This document shows, in pieces, positions 60,718 through 64,000 of a DNA stretch of 64,000 nucleotides. The stretch comes from Bradyrhizobium japonicum USDA 6 (lineage in GTDB: Bacteria > Pseudomonadota > Alphaproteobacteria > Rhizobiales > Xanthobacteraceae): positions 3,388,001-3,452,000 of the forward strand of contig NC_017249.1 of NCBI RefSeq assembly GCF_000284375.1, in the 5' to 3' direction. The first letter of the stretch is position 1. Each line of letters opens with the position of its first letter. The position numbers and the translations under genes were made by a program. The notes below the pieces were generated by a model. That model was not told the origin of the DNA and did no database searches. It was given only the letters and a program-made list of their open reading frames with translations.

Positions 60718-63700
60718 ATGCTTGCCAAGGACATTCTTCGCATCGTTCTCTACGGAGTAGGGCTCAGCTCGCTCGGAGCGGTGATCTATCTCGCCGGTCC
60801 CTTCATCGCGTTCGGCGACTGGCGGCCGCTGGAGAACCATATCGTCCGGCAGATCGCTATTCTGCTGCTCACCACGGTCGTGGCAGGCATCGTTGGCCTC
60901 AATCTATTCAAGCGTCGCAAGAGTGCCAAGGAGATTGCCGATGGCATCGCTGGTGCGGACCAGCCTGTCAGCGATGAACCGGTGCTCAAGGAGCGCATGA
61001 AGGATGCGCTCGCGACGCTGAAGACCGCCAGCGGCAACAAGTCGGGCTATCTCTACGATCTGCCGTGGTACGTCATCATCGGTCCGCCCGGCGCCGGCAA
61101 GACCACGGCGCTGGTCAATTCCGGGCTCAAATTTCCGCTCGCGCGCGGGGCGACGCCCGCAGCGATCGCGGGAGTCGGTGGTACGCGCTACTGCGATTGG
61201 TGGTTTACCGAGGAGGCGGTGCTGATCGATACCGCCGGCCGCTACACGACCCAGGACTCCAACAGCAAGGCCGACAAGGACAGCTGGCTGGCGTTCCTGG
61301 ACATCCTGAAGAAAAGCCGGTCGCGCCAGCCGATCAACGGCGTCCTCGTCGCCATCAGTATCGAAGACATCCTGACGCTGCCGAAGCAGGAACTCGCACT
61401 TCACGCCGATGCCATCAGGATGCGCCTGCTCGAGTTGCATCAGAGGCTCAAGGTCAGCTTCCCGGTCTACGCGCTATTTACCAAAGCCGATCTCGTTGCC
61501 GGCTTCACCGAGTATTTCGCCTATCTCGGGGAGGCCGGCCGGCGCCAGGTCTGGGGTGCCACGTTCCAGACCGCAGACAAGACCCAGAATCTGGTGGGGC
61601 AGATCCCGGTCGAGTTCGACCGTCTGCTGGAGCGCCTGAGCGAGGAGACGCTCGACCGTCTGCAGGATGAGCCGACGCCCCAGCACCGCGTGCAATTGTT
61701 CGGCTTTCCGGCACAGATGGCGCGGCTCAAGCCTCAGATCCACGACTTCCTCAACCAGATCTTCGAGCCGACGCGCTATCACGTGAACGCGAACCTGCGC
61801 GGTTTCTACTTCACCTCGGGCACGCAGCAGGGCACGCCGATCGACCAATTGATCGGGTCGCTGGCACGTACGTTCGGCGCTGAGGAGGTCGGTTCCGGAT
61901 CCTATTCGGGCGCGGGCAAGAGCTTCTTCCTCGCCGATCTGATTTCCAAGGTCATCATAGGCGAGGCCGACTGGGTGTCGACCGACCGTGCCGCGGTGCG
62001 CCGCGCGCTGATCCTGAAAACCGCGGGCCTGTCTTTGATCGGCCTGGTCTCGATCGGACTGATCGCAGCTTGGCTGATGAGCTACAAGCGGAACTCCGAT
62101 TTGATCGAGCAAAGCCTGCAGGCGGATAGCGAGTATGCAGCCGCCGGCGCACCACTTATCAAGCAGACGCTAATTGCCGATCATGATCTCGACAAGGTGC
62201 TGCCGCTACTCTACCGGTTGCGCAACGCCCCGGCAGGGTACGGATCGCGCGCCCAGTCGGTGCCTCTGTCGGCTCGCTACGGGCTCAGTCAGCACGCCCG
62301 GCTGCTGTCGCCCTCGAAGGCGGCCTATCATACGGCGCTTGAGCGCATGTTTCGGCCGCGCCTGCTGTATCGCCTCGAGGAGCAGCTCAATGCGCGCATC
62401 AACGAACCTGCCTTCGTCTACGAGGCGCTCAAGGTCTACTTGATGGTCGGCGGCCTACAGTCGCCAGACCGCGAGCTGATCCGCTCCTGGATGCAACGTG
62501 ACTGGGTGGACAACCTCTATCCTGGCGCCACCAACGCGGAAGGGCGGCGTCTGCTCGACGAGAATCTCGTGGCAATGTTCGACCTCGAGACCGAGCAGCA
62601 GCCGCTGGTCGAACTCGACGGCCGGCTGATCAAGCAGGCCCAGAGCTCCTTGGCGCGCCTGAGCGTGTCGCAACGTGCCTACGAGTTTCTGAAATCGGAG
62701 GCTCGCGCATCGACCGCTGGCGACTGGATCGCTAGCCGCCATGGCGGACCCGACATGGGTGTCGTGTTCGAAACCACGACGGGGCAGCCTTTGGACGCGG
62801 TGCGGGTACCTGAGTTCTTCACGTATAACGGCTTCCATCAGAAGTTCGTCGCCCGGCTGTCCGGATTGTCTGAGCGGATGAAGAGGGAGCGATGGGTTTT
62901 GGGTGACGCAGGCCAGCAGTCAGCCATCGACCAGCAGTACGACAATCTGGCCGGCGATCTGCTCAACATCTATTCGAACGATTTCGTGACGACCTGGCGA
63001 ACGGCGCTCGGGAGCCTGCGCCTGAAGAAGCTGCTCGCCGACAAGCCGAAATACGAGGTGCTGCGGGCGCTTTCGGCGCCGACCTCGCCGATGCGGCAAA
63101 TTCTGGAATCGGTGCGCGACGAGACGGTGCTGACCAAGGAACGGGCGAAGCCGGCGAACGCTTCGGCGCAAGCTGCCGCACCGGCGCCCGCACTCTTCAC
63201 GAACGCCCAGGATGGACCGCCTGGCGCGACGATCGAGGCACAGTTCAAACCTTACCACGCGGCGCTCGAAGGCGAGAGCACCCGCCGGCCGATCGACTCG
63301 ACGGTCGCAAACCTGAACGACATCGCGCAGAACCTGACGTTGATCATTGAGAATCCCCAACTGACAGCACAGGCCACGGCTGCGCTTCAGGCCCAGGTCG
63401 CAGCGCTCCGCAACAATGCCTCGCGCATGCCGCCGCCATTCTCCGACATGCTGCGCGCAGCAGCCGCGGAGTTCGAAGGCAGCATCGCGGCTTCAACCGC
63501 CGGGCAAATCCTGCAAACGTTGCGCGATCAGGTCACGCCGGTCTGCCAACAGACCGTGACCAACCGCTACCCGTTTGTCCGCAGCAGCGGCCAGGAAGTC
63601 CCGCTGGCGGATTTTGCCAAATTGTTCAGTCCGAATGGCGTTATGGACAAGTTCTTCACCCAGTACCTGGCACCTTATGCCGATACGTCGCGGTCGGACT

Positions 63701-64000
63701 GGGCTTGGCGCAAGGAGAGCCCCGTTGGTCGGTCGTTCTCGCCCGACACGCTCAAACAATTCCAGAATGCGGCTTATATCCGGGATGCGTTCTTCCAGAC
63801 GGGCGGCGGTGTGCCCGCCGTTTCTTTCGCGATCCGGCCTCCTGGGGCACCGGGCCCAGGCGTGACCGTTAAGACCGAGATCGGCGGCACCACGATTGCG
63901 AGTCCAACCATTCCCGGACCGGCCACGTCGTCCTTGTTCGGCGGTCCGCAACCGACGCCACCGCCACCGCCACAGAGCAACTCGCCAACGACCGTCCTAT
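60718..64000 (+). CDS. tssM: T6SS membrane protein TssM (IcmF), 3' end beyond window
   Basis: The first ~1094 residues of TssM; the frame is open to the window end. Two N-terminal membrane helices (about 8-25, 45-62), a cytoplasmic NTPase-like domain with Walker A GPPGAGKTT (about 122-130) and DTAGRY, a third helix near 435-455 (LIGLVSIGLIAAWLMSY), then the large periplasmic IcmF-related and DUF1215-type region. A Pro-rich stretch (PTPPPPPQ) lies at the cut. With TssL it forms the trans-envelope complex. Starts 43 bp after tssL. Confidence 0.95.
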   Translation, partial: MLAKDILRIVLYGVGLSSLGAVIYLAGPFIAFGDWRPLENHIVRQIAILLLTTVVAGIVGLNLFKRRKSAKEIADGIAGADQPVSDEPVLKERMKDALATLKTASGNKSGYLYDLPWYVIIGPPGAGKTTALVNSGLKFPLARGATPAAIAGVGGTRYCDWWFTEEAVLIDTAGRYTTQDSNSKADKDSWLAFLDILKKSRSRQPINGVLVAISIEDILTLPKQELALHADAIRMRLLELHQRLKVSFPVYALFTKADLVAGFTEYFAYLGEAGRRQVWGATFQTADKTQNLVGQIPVEFDRLLERLSEETLDRLQDEPTPQHRVQLFGFPAQMARLKPQIHDFLNQIFEPTRYHVNANLRGFYFTSGTQQGTPIDQLIGSLARTFGAEEVGSGSYSGAGKSFFLADLISKVIIGEADWVSTDRAAVRRALILKTAGLSLIGLVSIGLIAAWLMSYKRNSDLIEQSLQADSEYAAAGAPLIKQTLIADHDLDKVLPLLYRLRNAPAGYGSRAQSVPLSARYGLSQHARLLSPSKAAYHTALERMFRPRLLYRLEEQLNARINEPAFVYEALKVYLMVGGLQSPDRELIRSWMQRDWVDNLYPGATNAEGRRLLDENLVAMFDLETEQQPLVELDGRLIKQAQSSLARLSVSQRAYEFLKSEARASTAGDWIASRHGGPDMGVVFETTTGQPLDAVRVPEFFTYNGFHQKFVARLSGLSERMKRERWVLGDAGQQSAIDQQYDNLAGDLLNIYSNDFVTTWRTALGSLRLKKLLADKPKYEVLRALSAPTSPMRQILESVRDETVLTKERAKPANASAQAAAPAPALFTNAQDGPPGATIEAQFKPYHAALEGESTRRPIDSTVANLNDIAQNLTLIIENPQLTAQATAALQAQVAALRNNASRMPPPFSDMLRAAAAEFEGSIAASTAGQILQTLRDQVTPVCQQTVTNRYPFVRSSGQEVPLADFAKLFSPNGVMDKFFTQYLAPYADTSRSDWAWRKESPVGRSFSPDTLKQFQNAAYIRDAFFQTGGGVPAVSFAIRPPGAPGPGVTVKTEIGGTTIASPTIPGPATSSLFGGPQPTPPPPPQSNSPTTVL

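Noticed and set aside
1..64000. CRISPR array or rRNA/tRNA genes
   Set aside because: No regularly spaced direct repeats and no conserved RNA gene sequence were noticed anywhere in the window.

Overview
The window looks like a chromosomal segment of an alphaproteobacterium of the order Hyphomicrobiales, most likely Bradyrhizobium or a close relative. This rests on the high G+C, the gene style (a FixJ-type regulator, a giant kinase/AAA/histidine-kinase protein, an aldehyde/isoquinoline oxidoreductase pair, a TrpC of rhizobial type, TctC-like and Omp31-like leader peptides) and the type VI secretion gene order. The genus is inferred from remembered family resemblance, not from a search.

Layout. 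1-3961: the end of a periplasmic adaptor and a complete RND (HAE1) efflux pump. 3962-5021: a mostly empty gap. 5022-12152: a signalling module made of a 1961-residue Ser/Thr-kinase/AAA/GAF/PAS/histidine kinase, a stand-alone receiver and a FixJ-like regulator; near-identical 16-bp palindromes lie upstream and downstream of the FixJ-like gene. 12514-23426: a mosaic of LysR, a small membrane protein, a GMC oxidoreductase, a class III cyclase broken by a frameshift, an AraC regulator, a molybdenum hydroxylase pair (IorAB type), an extra trpC, a LysR remnant and two small proteins. 23609-30446: SGNH hydrolase, a frameshifted membrane alpha/beta-hydrolase-like protein, an ICMT-like methyltransferase, two secreted proteins, a frameshifted Rap1a/Tai-like protein and a B12-binding radical SAM enzyme. 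30426-34939: a lipid A acyltransferase remnant and an HlyD / double ABC-2 permease / HlyD export operon.

35409-41444 is the most unusual part: six uncharacterised genes, four of which encode small proteins with an HExxH zinc-protease motif (metzincin-like HESGH; HECVH; HEMTH behind a LysM-like domain and a proline linker; HESLH), together with an OmpA-like protein and one orphan protein. They sit directly beside a type VI secretion system (T6SS) and look like an effector or accessory island.

41531-64000: a divergent T6SS locus. Minus strand, in order of transcription: tssA, tssB, tssC, hcp, tssE, tssF, tssG, tssH(clpV) and a methyltransferase with a regulatory domain. Plus strand: vgrG, a DUF6931-like gene, an FHA-domain gene (tagH/fha), tssK, tssL with an OmpA domain, and tssM, which runs off the window. 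No tssJ or PAAR gene is visible. A shared ~350-bp gap between tssA and vgrG probably holds both promoters.

Three genes (cyclase, hydrolase, Rap1a/Tai-like) are each split by what looks like one missing G or C, in two cases inside a homopolymer run. Three further loci are short relics of LysR, LpxL and TctC genes. Either the 16-37 kb section is decaying or the assembly carries homopolymer errors; both readings are given.
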